DNA from: Arthrobacter sp. MA-N2
GTDB lineage: Bacteria > Actinomycetota > Actinomycetes > Actinomycetales > Micrococcaceae
Assembly: GCF_000517125.1 (NCBI RefSeq)
Contig: NZ_KI912155.1
Coordinates: 2,088,696 to 2,152,695, forward strand
Direction: 5' to 3'
DNA length: 64,000 nucleotides
Shown one piece after another: positions 52,136 through 60,607 of this stretch. Under the pieces are notes generated by a model, which had not been told where the DNA came from, made no database searches, and was given only the letters and a program-made list of their open reading frames with translations. The translations under genes and the position numbers were made by a program. Position 1 is the stretch's first letter. The number at the start of each line of letters is the position of its first letter.

Positions 52136-54028
52136 ATGAAACTCTTCAACCGTACTCTCCAGGTTGACCAGCACCGGACGTTCAAAAGGACGCTCCCCGG
52201 TAAATGGTTCACCTGGTTCTCCACCGTTCTGGTGGTACTCGCATTCGCCGGTGTCACAACCGGAATCACCGCACCGGCAGCCCAAGCTGCCAACCCCACG
52301 GTGGTCACCCTGACGTTTGACGATGCAAATGCCGATCAACTCACCGCCGCCCAGACCATGCAGACCCTGGGGCTGACTGGTACTTTCTTCACGCCGTCCG
52401 GATTCATCAACAACCCCGGGTACCTGAGCACAGCGGACATGCAGGGCCTTGTGGCAAACGGCAATGAGATTGCCGGCCACACCGTTACGCACCCGGACCT
52501 GACCACCGTGACGTCGGATGAGGCAACTCGCCAGATTTGCAACGACAGGGTGAACCTCAGCAACCTGGGCTTCACCGTCACCGACTTTGCCTACCCCTTC
52601 GCCGCCGAGAACGCATCCGTCGAAACCATAGTCAAGAACTGTGGCTACAACAGCGCCAGGGGACTCGGCGACATCAAGACGCGGTTCAGTTGCGCCGGTT
52701 GCCCGGTGTCAGAGACCATTCCGCCCGCAAACGCCTACGATACGGCCGCTCCGGACGAGGTGGACAACACCTGGACGCTAGCCGACCTGCAGAAATCAGT
52801 CACCCAGGCTGAGCCCGTCGGTGGGTGGGTCCAGCTCACCTTCCACCATATTTCGAGCACCAGTACTGATCCGCTGAACATCACCCCCACCTTGTTCAAC
52901 CAGTTCGCCACCTGGCTCAAGAGCCGCCCCGCGACCACCACGGTCAAAACGGTGAACCAAGTCATAGGCGGAACCGTCAAGCCGCTCGTCTCGGGACCGC
53001 CGGCACCCCCGGAGGGTACTGGCAACCTGATCAAGAACCCAAGCCTTGAAACCCTCACCAGCGGCGTGCCGCAATGTTGGGCAGCCGGAGGCTACGGTAC
53101 CAACACCGCAACCTTCTCCACGGTCAAACCCGGGCACACAGGGAACGTGGCTGAAAAGCTGGTGGTCACCAACTACGTGGACGGCGACGCCAAGTTGTTG
53201 CCCACCCTTGACCTGGGAGGGTGCTCACCCACGGCCACAGCTGGGAACTCCTATTCCATAGGTGCCTGGTACAAGTCCACCACCAACACCCAGTTCGAGC
53301 TCTATTACCGGACCGGCATCGGCACGTGGAAGTACTGGACATCAAGTCCCTGGTTCTCAGCAGCCACGACCTTTCAAAAGGCCACGTGGACAACGCCTCC
53401 ACTGCCGACCGGTGCGAGCGGCATCAGCTTCGGCTTGAACCTGTTCAGCAACGGCACCCTCACTACCGATGACTACGAGATGTTCGACGTCGGCACGCCG
53501 CCACCGCCTCCGCCGCCACCACCAGCCGGCGGCAACCTGGTACAAAACCCCAGCCTTGAAACGGCCGGTACGGGCTCGTTCCCACAGTGCTGGCAGGCCG
53601 GTGGATACGGCACCAACACCGCAACTTTCAGCACGGTAGCCACCGCACACACCGGCACCAAGGCCGAGAAGCTCACCATCACCGGTTATTCCAGCGGTGA
53701 CGCGAAACTGCTTCCCACCATGGACACGAGTACCTGCCCGCCTGCGGGCGTCGCAGGACACACTTACTCGGTGCGTGTTTGGTACACCTCCACGGCCGTC
53801 ACGCAGTTCGCTTTGTATTACCGTGACGCCTCAAACAACTGGGTGTATTGGACTTCCGGACCGTGGCTGGCTGCCGCTAGCGCCTACACGCAGGCAAGCT
53901 TCACGACGCCGGCACTCCCTGCCGGGGCCACTGCCATCAGTTTCGGGCTGAGCCTGTTCAGCAACGGCTCAGTCACCACGGATGACTACTCCATGTACGA
54001 CACCGTGGGTGCTCCGCCGCTCGGCTGA
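52136..54028 (+). CDS. Secreted polysaccharide deacetylase with duplicated C-terminal module
   Basis: The 630-residue protein has a signal sequence (WFSTVLVVLAFAGVTTGITA) and a NodB-type deacetylase domain (about 53-290): TFDD with metal-type Asp62/Asp63, and HTVTHPDL with His115 and His119. Two closely related C-terminal modules of about 155 residues (about 298-455 and 465-625) follow, both opening NPSLET and ending FSNG-TTDDY, joined by a run of Pro. The modules look like carbohydrate-binding beta-sandwiches. It would deacetylate a polysaccharide outside the cell. A strong terminator follows. Confidence 0.9.
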   Translation: MKLFNRTLQVDQHRTFKRTLPGKWFTWFSTVLVVLAFAGVTTGITAPAAQAANPTVVTLTFDDANADQLTAAQTMQTLGLTGTFFTPSGFINNPGYLSTADMQGLVANGNEIAGHTVTHPDLTTVTSDEATRQICNDRVNLSNLGFTVTDFAYPFAAENASVETIVKNCGYNSARGLGDIKTRFSCAGCPVSETIPPANAYDTAAPDEVDNTWTLADLQKSVTQAEPVGGWVQLTFHHISSTSTDPLNITPTLFNQFATWLKSRPATTTVKTVNQVIGGTVKPLVSGPPAPPEGTGNLIKNPSLETLTSGVPQCWAAGGYGTNTATFSTVKPGHTGNVAEKLVVTNYVDGDAKLLPTLDLGGCSPTATAGNSYSIGAWYKSTTNTQFELYYRTGIGTWKYWTSSPWFSAATTFQKATWTTPPLPTGASGISFGLNLFSNGTLTTDDYEMFDVGTPPPPPPPPPAGGNLVQNPSLETAGTGSFPQCWQAGGYGTNTATFSTVATAHTGTKAEKLTITGYSSGDAKLLPTMDTSTCPPAGVAGHTYSVRVWYTSTAVTQFALYYRDASNNWVYWTSGPWLAAASAYTQASFTTPALPAGATAISFGLSLFSNGSVTTDDYSMYDTVGAPPLG

Positions 54029-54049
54029 GTTCCTGCATCAAGTGAAACG

Positions 54050-54087
54050 AACAATTGAGGGCGGCTATCCAGCCGCCCTCAATTGTT
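54050..54087. terminator. Bidirectional terminator
   Basis: A perfect 17-bp stem (AACAATTGAGGGCGGCT / AGCCGCCCTCAATTGTT) with a 4-nt loop lies between convergent genes, just after the deacetylase and touching the stop of the NfeD-like gene. AT-rich flanks on both sides suit termination in both directions. Confidence 0.9.
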
Positions 54088-54329
54088 TATTTGGCCGGCC
54101 TCAGCACGTCCGGCAGCACGTCGACGAACACCGTCCCGGGCGGTTCGTAGTAGATGACAAGAACCTCATCACCCACGTCGAAAATACTGGTCTTGTCGAA
54201 AGGATGGGCGTGGAAAGCGTTCGTGCCGCCGTGGAACGGCAGCATGACTTCTCCCACAGTGCCCGGTCCAATACGGCCCGTAACCCTCCCGATCTTGCCG
54301 GTCAGGCTCCGATCAACCTCTCTGTGCAT
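54087..54329 (-). CDS. NfeD-like soluble domain protein
   Basis: The 80-residue protein resembles the OB-fold C-terminal part of NfeD (GKIGRVTGRIGPGTVGEVMLPFHGG, then FDVGDEVLVIYYEPPGTVFV). NfeD proteins work with SPFH/flotillin proteins, and this gene lies 8 bp after the flotillin gene in the same direction, which supports the assignment. It lacks the usual membrane part, so it would act as a soluble partner. Confidence 0.82.
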   Translation of the reverse strand: MHREVDRSLTGKIGRVTGRIGPGTVGEVMLPFHGGTNAFHAHPFDKTSIFDVGDEVLVIYYEPPGTVFVDVLPDVLRPAK

Positions 54330-54337
54330 CGGCTTCC

Positions 54338-55774
54338 CTACGCGTCAGGGGCTTTGGCAGGCCGCTTCGGCGGTTCCTTGCCGTTCTTGAGCGCACCCGT
54401 GATCGATGGCAGGAAATTGCCCACCTGGGCCAGGATCCCGCCCACCATGTTGTTGAGGCCCTCGCCGCCGTTGAGGACAGTCAACTGGCCAACGTGGGCA
54501 AATGGTTCGGCCGCGGCTGCCACAATCGCAGGCATGTTCTCCGCAAGTTGTTGCGAGATGACGGCCTCTTGATTGGTTCCGAGCGCCTCGGCCCGGGCCT
54601 TGATGCCGTCCGCTTCCGCCAAGGACTTGGCCTTGATGGCGGAGGCCGCAGCATCACCACGGGCCCGGGTGGCCGCAGCTTCAGCTTCACCGGTGATCCT
54701 CGTCGCCCCCGCAATGGCGGCCGCAGCCGTGGCATTGGCCTGCGCTTCGACCTCCACCTTGCGGGCGTTCGCCTGGGCTTCGAGTTCCGTGCGCCGTGCC
54801 CGTGCTTCAGACCCGCTGATGTCGGCGGCCTTTTGGGCCTCCGCCTCCGTGCGTTGGGCGTAGGCCTTGGCATCGGCTGGCTTGCGGATGGACGTCTGGA
54901 GTTTTTGCTCCTCGCGGTCCGCCTCCAGCTTGGCGACTTCGGTTTCCTGGACCACCACTTGCTGACGCGCCGTGGCGTCGGCCAACGGACCAGCCTGCGC
55001 GGCGTTGGCCCGCGCAGTTTCGGCATTGGCCTGGGCCGCTGATTGCTTGATCGCCGAGATGCTCTGGGCATCGGCAATCTGGGCCGCCGCCTCGGCTTCC
55101 TTTTCCGCGGCTTCGCGGTTCCTGGTGGCCTCGGCGATGCGGGCCTCCATTTTGACCTGGGCAATATGCGGCTTCGCCAGGTTCTGGATATAGCCCGTTG
55201 GATCTTCGAGGTCTTTGATTTGCAAGGAATCAACCACCAGGCCGAGCTTTTCCATTTCGATTCCGCTGGCACTGCGGACCAACGAAGCGAGTTTGTCGCG
55301 CTCCCGAATGATCTCTTCCATGGTCATGCTGCCGATGATTGAGCGAAGGTGCCCTTCAAAGACGTTATAGACCTGGCTTTCCATTTTGGGCTGCTGACCG
55401 AGAAATCTCCTCGCGGCGTTTGCAATGAAGGGCGCGGCATCTCCAATTTTGTAAATAACCACGCCCTCCACAATCACTTGGATTCCTTGCGAGGTCACGC
55501 AGGATACCTGGAGTTCCGTCTCATTCAGCGTCAAAGACAACGTCCTGACCGTCTGGAGACCGGGAACCACCAAGGCGCCCTTTCCAGTGACGATTTTGAA
55601 ATCCATTCCGTCCCTGGTGTCCAAACTTCCGCGGGTCAGCCCGGAAATGATCAATGCCTCGTTTGGTTCAGCCACCTTCCACATCAATTTGATGAGCAGC
55701 CTGATGACCGCAACGGCGACGATGACCCCAAATACCGTGACAAGAAGGGGGATATAAGCAACGAGGTCGAACAT
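54338..55774 (-). CDS. Flotillin-like SPFH protein
   Basis: The 478-residue protein has one N-terminal hydrophobic anchor (AYIPLLVTVFGVIVAVAVIRLLI), an SPFH/band-7 domain (about 30-200), and a long coiled-coil flotillin region of Ala/Glu-rich heptads (about 200-400) with a Pro-rich end. Flotillins form oligomers in membrane microdomains and affect membrane fluidity and trafficking of membrane proteins. AAAGGA precedes ATG 55774. It is paired with the downstream NfeD-like gene. Confidence 0.93.
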   Translation of the reverse strand: MFDLVAYIPLLVTVFGVIVAVAVIRLLIKLMWKVAEPNEALIISGLTRGSLDTRDGMDFKIVTGKGALVVPGLQTVRTLSLTLNETELQVSCVTSQGIQVIVEGVVIYKIGDAAPFIANAARRFLGQQPKMESQVYNVFEGHLRSIIGSMTMEEIIRERDKLASLVRSASGIEMEKLGLVVDSLQIKDLEDPTGYIQNLAKPHIAQVKMEARIAEATRNREAAEKEAEAAAQIADAQSISAIKQSAAQANAETARANAAQAGPLADATARQQVVVQETEVAKLEADREEQKLQTSIRKPADAKAYAQRTEAEAQKAADISGSEARARRTELEAQANARKVEVEAQANATAAAAIAGATRITGEAEAAATRARGDAAASAIKAKSLAEADGIKARAEALGTNQEAVISQQLAENMPAIVAAAAEPFAHVGQLTVLNGGEGLNNMVGGILAQVGNFLPSITGALKNGKEPPKRPAKAPDA

Positions 55775-55883
55775 GACTGTCCTTTCAACGGCAAGCACTC
55801 AGGCGGCTCGTGTAGTCAGTCTGCTGCCGACTGCTTCAGGAGTCCAGCAATTTGTTTGCTTACAATTGACCCAACGTATGCTC

Positions 55884-57140
55884 CTATGCGCGCGTTCCCG
55901 CCAAGTGTTCCGCCACCTTGGCACTTACCGCCGGAACGCCGTCGCCGGCTTGACCGTACAGCCAGTCGTTGTACTGGAAGTCGCCGTCCTTGCGGCTCTT
56001 GAACAGCAGGTTTCGCAAGGTGCGGGCGAGGCCTGATACATGCCACGACTCGCCCCAGACGCGCGCCGTGCGCTGGACGCGGGCCGTGCGCGCTGCGCGG
56101 GCTGAGTTGAAATCGCCGATGGCCCGGTCCCAAGCACTCGTGTCCACGCCGTCGTCGGTGAAGACTGAACCAACGGTGGAGTCCTGCAGCACTGCGGCGT
56201 CTTCGAGCGCCTGGCAGGCGCCTTGGGCCAAGTACTGGAGCATGGGATGGGCGGCATCGCCCATTAGGACCAGGCGACCATCGATCCAGTTCTCGATGGG
56301 ATCCCGATCGTACATGGGCCAGCGGATGCCGGTGGCAAGGTTCCCCAGCGCGGCCTGAACTGCAGGAATGCAGTCCTTGTATGCGGCCTGGAGTTCGTCC
56401 ACGCCACCGTATTGCTCTTCCCCGCGCTCGAAGGAAGGCGACTTGAAGACAGCTACCGTGTTGAGCAGTTCGCCCTTGCGGAGCGGGTACTGCACCAGGT
56501 GGCAGTCAGGCCCGAGGTAGACGATGACGTCTTCGAGATCGTTCGCCGGGATATCGGGCGTGATGGGCACGGTTCCGCGGTAGGCGACGTACGACGACGA
56601 CACTGGACCGTCTTGGGCAACAGCCTCGCGGAGGGTGGACTTGAGCCCGTCCGCCCCGATCACGACGTCGGCCTCGTACACCTCACCGCTCGCAGTGTGG
56701 GCTACGCCGCGGCCATTCACGGTCTCCACGGTTTCTACGAAGACGTCGTTCACCAAGCGGACGCCTGCCTCCTGGCAGGCCTCCAGCAGGATCCGGTGCA
56801 GGTCGCTGCGGTGGATCACCACGTACGGGGCGCCGTAGCGCTCTTCGAATTCCTGCCCGAGGGTCTGGCGGGTGAGTTCCTCGCCGGTCAGGGCGTCGCG
56901 GAATACCAAATGTTTGGGCTGGACTCCGATTTCCAGGGCCTTCTCCAGGAGGCCCCAGCGCTTCAGCACGCGGGAGGCGTTGGGAGCCATCTGCAGTCCG
57001 GCCCCCACTTCGCCGAATTCGGGTGCCCGCTCAACCAGCGTGACGTCGGCGCCGTTTGCGCGGAGCGCCAGGGCACCGGCCAATCCGGCCATTCCTCCGC
57101 CGACGACGAGGACTTCAGTGGACGGTTTACGGTCAGACAT
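55884..57140 (-). CDS. FAD monooxygenase, likely 3-hydroxybenzoate 6-hydroxylase
   Basis: The 418-residue group A flavoprotein hydroxylase has the FAD loop VVGGGMAGLAGALAL (about 12-26), VIGADGLKSTLRE (DG motif) and the second FAD motif LVLMGDAAHPMLQYLAQGA. Context points to 3-hydroxybenzoate 6-hydroxylase, which makes gentisate with NADH and O2. The adjacent transporter and the IclR-linked gentisate dioxygenase, isomerase and hydrolase genes complete that route. Salicylate 5-hydroxylation cannot be excluded by sequence alone. Its start overlaps the transporter gene's end by 8 bp. Confidence 0.87.
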   Translation of the reverse strand: MSDRKPSTEVLVVGGGMAGLAGALALRANGADVTLVERAPEFGEVGAGLQMAPNASRVLKRWGLLEKALEIGVQPKHLVFRDALTGEELTRQTLGQEFEERYGAPYVVIHRSDLHRILLEACQEAGVRLVNDVFVETVETVNGRGVAHTASGEVYEADVVIGADGLKSTLREAVAQDGPVSSSYVAYRGTVPITPDIPANDLEDVIVYLGPDCHLVQYPLRKGELLNTVAVFKSPSFERGEEQYGGVDELQAAYKDCIPAVQAALGNLATGIRWPMYDRDPIENWIDGRLVLMGDAAHPMLQYLAQGACQALEDAAVLQDSTVGSVFTDDGVDTSAWDRAIGDFNSARAARTARVQRTARVWGESWHVSGLARTLRNLLFKSRKDGDFQYNDWLYGQAGDGVPAVSAKVAEHLAGTRA

Positions 57141-58440
57141 TGCTAGCTCCTACAGAGATGGTGTTTTGGGAAGTGCTCTTGGTGGACTTGATTTTGACGC
57201 TGATGGCTCCAATCAGGACGGCTGCGATGGCGGCCGCTCCGGCGAATGCCAGGAAGTTGGAGTTGACACCCAGGCCGGCCGCAAGAAGCAGACCGCCCAC
57301 CTGGGGTGCGGCGACCGCGCCAATGCGGCCGACGCCAAGGGCCCACCCCAAGGCGGTGCCCCGCAAGTGCGCAGGGTAGTGGCTGGCCACTGCCGCGATG
57401 ATGAGGCACTGGGTTCCGTGGGTGCCGATACCGGCCAGCACCAACATGACGTAGACGATCCCGACCGGCGGCCCCGCCACCAGGACGGCTAGCGCGACGG
57501 CGGCGACGGCGGCTGCCGCAATCGCCGTCGGGACCGGACCGAAGCGGGTTCCCGCCCAGGCGGTGGCCACCGAGCCGACGACGGCACCAAGGTTGAGTGC
57601 CAGCGCGAACGTCAGGGCGGAGCCGAGGTTGTATCCGGCCAGTTGCATGAGGTTCGGCAGCCAAGTGCCCAGGCCATACCAGGCGAAGAGGGTCGCGAGG
57701 GTGGAGACCGCGAATAGGACGCTCATACCGAGGTAAGGTGCCCGGAGCAGAGACTTGAAGCCTGCGGACTCTGTTTGCCGCGCATTCTTTGCAGCCGGCA
57801 GGGTCTCCGGGAGGAAGCGCATCCCCAGCGGTACCACCACGAGGAGTGCCACCGCAGCGACCAGGAACATGACTGGCCAACCGAAAGCGGGAATCAGCGG
57901 GATGCCGGCCAGTGCGGCAATCGTGCCGCCGATCGGAACACCGGACATCATCAACGTGGCAATGGTTGACCGCCATTTGGCGGGGACCAGCTCGGCAACC
58001 AGGGCATTCGCGGACGGGACCAGTCCGCCGAGACCAATGCCGGCCAGCAAGCGCAAGCCGCCGAAGACGAAGGCGTTCGGCGCGAAGGCGCACAAGATGG
58101 TGAAGATCGAAAACAGTGCAGCACAGGCGATGATGGTCCGGCGGCGCCCCCACGTGTCCGACATCCGGCCGGCGAAGATCGCTCCGATCATCATGCCGAG
58201 GAACGCCATCGAACCAACAGTGCCGGCGGTGGCCTTGGTGAGCCCCCAGCCTGTGTCGGTAATGAGGGACGACTGAACGGTGCCATAGACGATGAGGTCA
58301 TAGCCGTCGAAAACCACCAGCAACCAGCAGACGAGCGCGGCGGCTGCGGAACGCTTGGAGAACCGGGCCGCCGCCTCGGTGGGGTGTTGAACGCCTTGTT
58401 GGGTCCGCTCCGGCGTCGCAGCGGAAGGTGTGTGATTCAT
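57133..58440 (-). CDS. Aromatic acid:H+ symporter (MFS, AAHS family)
   Basis: The 435-residue protein has 12 hydrophobic segments and the AAHS marks LLVVFDGYDLIVYGTVQSSL in helix 1 (the D-G-Y-D motif needed for aromatic acid uptake), GRMSDTWGRRRTI and ALVAELVPAKWRSTIATLMMSG. It imports a hydroxybenzoate or similar acid with protons and is cotranscribed with the hydroxylase (8-bp overlap). It faces the IclR gene across an ATTCTG-N5-CAGAAT site. Confidence 0.92.
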   Translation of the reverse strand: MNHTPSAATPERTQQGVQHPTEAAARFSKRSAAAALVCWLLVVFDGYDLIVYGTVQSSLITDTGWGLTKATAGTVGSMAFLGMMIGAIFAGRMSDTWGRRRTIIACAALFSIFTILCAFAPNAFVFGGLRLLAGIGLGGLVPSANALVAELVPAKWRSTIATLMMSGVPIGGTIAALAGIPLIPAFGWPVMFLVAAVALLVVVPLGMRFLPETLPAAKNARQTESAGFKSLLRAPYLGMSVLFAVSTLATLFAWYGLGTWLPNLMQLAGYNLGSALTFALALNLGAVVGSVATAWAGTRFGPVPTAIAAAAVAAVALAVLVAGPPVGIVYVMLVLAGIGTHGTQCLIIAAVASHYPAHLRGTALGWALGVGRIGAVAAPQVGGLLLAAGLGVNSNFLAFAGAAAIAAVLIGAISVKIKSTKSTSQNTISVGASNV

Positions 58441-58479
58441 CCCACCACTGTGTGGCCGCCGACCCGCGACTCCAATACA

Positions 58480-58496
58480 ATTCTGTCGTGCAGAAT
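58480..58496. promoter_or_regulatory. IclR operator overlapping iclR start
   Basis: The inverted repeat ATTCTG-N5-CAGAAT has the GTG start codon of the IclR gene in its spacer (58488-58490). It lies between the divergent transporter and IclR genes, and an identical copy lies upstream of the gentisate dioxygenase. It probably allows autorepression and control of the uptake operon. Confidence 0.8.
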
Positions 58497-59288
58497 CTTC
58501 CAGCTCGCAAGAAGCCGGCCTACTCCATTGAAGCTGTAGACAACGCCCTGCAACTCCTCCAGCTCTTGCGCGACGGCGGCAGCCTTCGGCTCAAGGACGC
58601 AGCCGCCGAACTGGAGGTCGCACCCTCCACCGCCCACAGGTTGCTGGCCATGTTGGTGTACCGGGGATTCGCGGTCCAGGACGAGACCCGGCGATACGTT
58701 CCCGGGCCAGCAATGGGTGTTGGACCGGCCGGACTCAGCTGGACCCGGCTGCTGCGCTCGCTGGCACAACCCCACATGGAGCTCTTGAGCGGCAGGATCA
58801 ACGAGACCGTCAACCTCATGGTTCGGGTCGGCACCAAGGTGAGGTTTCTGGCCACGGTGGAAGGCACCAATGCCTTGCGCGTGGGGGACAGGCAGGGAAC
58901 CGTGTTGCCAGCCAACAAAGCATCCGGCGGCAAGGCAATCCTGGCTGAGCTGGAGCCCGCGATGATTGAGCAATTGTTCCGCAGCCAGAACGCTGAGATT
59001 GGCGGGGACATGATTCCGGACGCGGAGTATCCTGCTTTCCTCCGTGAGCTTGAGAGTATCCGCAGCAACGGATTTGCGGCGAATTTCGAAGGCACCGAGG
59101 AAGGAATCAGCGCCTTGGGCATGGCCCTCCACAACAGGCACGGGGTTGCAGTAGGAGCCTTGAGCGTAGCGACCCCGGTGGCTAGGTTCCGTCGGCTCTT
59201 CGACGGCGGACTGGTGGGCATCATGCGGGAAACCCGGCGCCAATTGGAGATCGATATCGCTGCCAATCCGGCCGAACCCGAGCCCTAA
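58488..59288 (+). CDS. IclR family regulator of gentisate pathway
   Basis: The 266-residue protein starts from GTG 58488. It has an N-terminal winged helix (AVDNALQLLQLLRDGGSLRLKDAAAELEVAPSTAHRLLAMLVYRGF) and a C-terminal IclR ligand domain (RFLATVEGTNALRVGDRQGTVLPANKASGGKAILAEL, GISALGMALHNRHGVAVGALSVATP). The IclR family senses aromatic acids and controls ring-cleavage operons. It sits between the uptake/hydroxylase operon (minus) and the gentisate operon (plus), both with its probable operator. The translation start lies inside one operator, and an upstream start is less likely. Confidence 0.9.
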   Translation: MQNLPARKKPAYSIEAVDNALQLLQLLRDGGSLRLKDAAAELEVAPSTAHRLLAMLVYRGFAVQDETRRYVPGPAMGVGPAGLSWTRLLRSLAQPHMELLSGRINETVNLMVRVGTKVRFLATVEGTNALRVGDRQGTVLPANKASGGKAILAELEPAMIEQLFRSQNAEIGGDMIPDAEYPAFLRELESIRSNGFAANFEGTEEGISALGMALHNRHGVAVGALSVATPVARFRRLFDGGLVGIMRETRRQLEIDIAANPAEPEP

Positions 59289-59292
59289 CCTT

Positions 59293-59358
59293 CCCAACTA
59301 GCTCGCAGTAGACGTCGTTTTGAGGGCCCATAGCGACATCTATTGCGAGCTAGTTGGG
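59293..59358. repeat. Imperfect 25-bp inverted repeat, intergenic palindrome
   Basis: CCCAACTAGCTCGCAG (59293 onward) and its near complement ending at 59358 pair over 25 bp with one mismatch and one G-U pair, around a 16-nt loop. It lies 5 bp after the IclR stop and before the gentisate operator. No U-tract follows, so it is better seen as a repeat-type palindrome that may also act as a terminator. Confidence 0.75.
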
Positions 59359-59383
59359 CCGGTGGGGACTGGGTGGGGCAAAG

Positions 59384-59400
59384 ATTCTGCTGTACAGAAT
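59384..59400. promoter_or_regulatory. IclR operator before gentisate operon
   Basis: ATTCTG (59384-59389), CTGTA and CAGAAT (59395-59400) repeat the site at 58480-58496, with the same arms and spacing. It lies about 80 bp upstream of the gentisate dioxygenase start. Confidence 0.8.
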
Positions 59401-59476
59401 ATGTTGGAGATCACCGTCCAGTCTCTCTAGGGTCTGGAGTACGCCAAAACTGTTCCGTACCCCCGAGGAGGCCCCT

Positions 59477-60607
59477 GTGTCCATCAGCGCCGATAACACA
59501 ACACACGAGTCGGTTGCCGCCGCGCATGCGGTTCCGGAGCCGACGCCCGAAGAGGCTGCCCAGCTCAAGCAGCTGTATAAGGATTTCGACAAAGAGAACC
59601 TGATCCCGCTCTGGACCGAGATCGCGGACTTGATGCCGATGGTTCCTTCCCCGAAAGCCGTGCCGCACGTGTGGCGCTGGAACGATCTGTACCCCTTGGC
59701 CGCCCGCGCCGGGGACCTGGTTCCCGTGGGCCGCGGCGGGGAACGCCGGGCCATCGCGTTGGCGAACCCGGGCCTGGGCAACACCCCGTATGCCACGCCG
59801 ACCCTGTGGGCTGCGATCCAGTACCTGGGTGCGCACGAGACAGCCCCGGAGCACCGCCACTCGCAAAACGCCTTCCGCTTCGTCGTCGAGGGCGAAGGCG
59901 TGTGGACCGTGGTGAACGGGGACCCGGTAGCAATGCGCCGCGGGGACTTCCTGCTCACGCCGGGTTGGAACTTCCATGGCCACCACAACGACACCGATCA
60001 GCCGATGGCCTGGATCGACGGGCTCGACATCCCGTTCGTGCATTACGCCGACGCCGGGTTCTTCGAGTTCGGCACCGAGCGCGTCACGGACGAGGCCACC
60101 CCGGACATCTCCCGTTCCGAGCGGCTCTGGGCCCACCCGGGCCTGCGCCCGCTCTCCGGGCTGGATGACACCACCAACTCACCCATCGCGGCATACCGCT
60201 GGGAACACACCGATGCGGCCCTCCGCGAGCAATTGCTCCTTGAAGACGAAGGCCACCCCGCCACCGTCTCCCAGGGCCATGCCGCCGTGCGCTATACCAA
60301 CCCGACCACGGGCGGGGACGTCATGCCCACCATCCGGGCCGAGTTCCACCGCTTGCGCGCCGGGGCCTCCACCGAGTCGCTGCGCGAGGTCGGCTCGAGC
60401 GTCTGGCAGGTCTTCGAAGGCACCGGCACCGTGGTGCTGAACGGGGAGACCAAGACCCTGGCGAAGGGCGACCTGTTCGTGGTCCCGTCCTGGACCGCAT
60501 GGTCGCTGCAGGCCGAAACTTCGTTTGACTTGTTCCGCTTCAGCGACGCCCCCATTTTCGAACGACTGAACTTCAACCGCACGTACATCGAAGGACGCAA
60601 CAAATGA
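59477..60607 (+). CDS. Gentisate 1,2-dioxygenase
   Basis: The 376-residue bicupin starts from GTG 59477 with GAGGAGG upstream. The N-terminal cupin has HRHSQNAFRFVVEGEG (His126, His128) and FHGHH (His167 region) as probable Fe2+ ligands; the C-terminal cupin is present (LREVGSSVWQVFEGTGTVVLNGE). It opens the ring of gentisate with O2 to give maleylpyruvate. First gene of a three-gene operon (ATGA and TGATG overlaps), under a likely IclR operator. Confidence 0.95.
   Translation: MSISADNTTHESVAAAHAVPEPTPEEAAQLKQLYKDFDKENLIPLWTEIADLMPMVPSPKAVPHVWRWNDLYPLAARAGDLVPVGRGGERRAIALANPGLGNTPYATPTLWAAIQYLGAHETAPEHRHSQNAFRFVVEGEGVWTVVNGDPVAMRRGDFLLTPGWNFHGHHNDTDQPMAWIDGLDIPFVHYADAGFFEFGTERVTDEATPDISRSERLWAHPGLRPLSGLDDTTNSPIAAYRWEHTDAALREQLLLEDEGHPATVSQGHAAVRYTNPTTGGDVMPTIRAEFHRLRAGASTESLREVGSSVWQVFEGTGTVVLNGETKTLAKGDLFVVPSWTAWSLQAETSFDLFRFSDAPIFERLNFNRTYIEGRNK

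Noticed and set aside
57143..58153. 336-codon minus-strand frame within the AAHS transporter region
   Set aside because: It is an out-of-frame shadow of the transporter gene with Arg/Gly/His-rich low-complexity composition.
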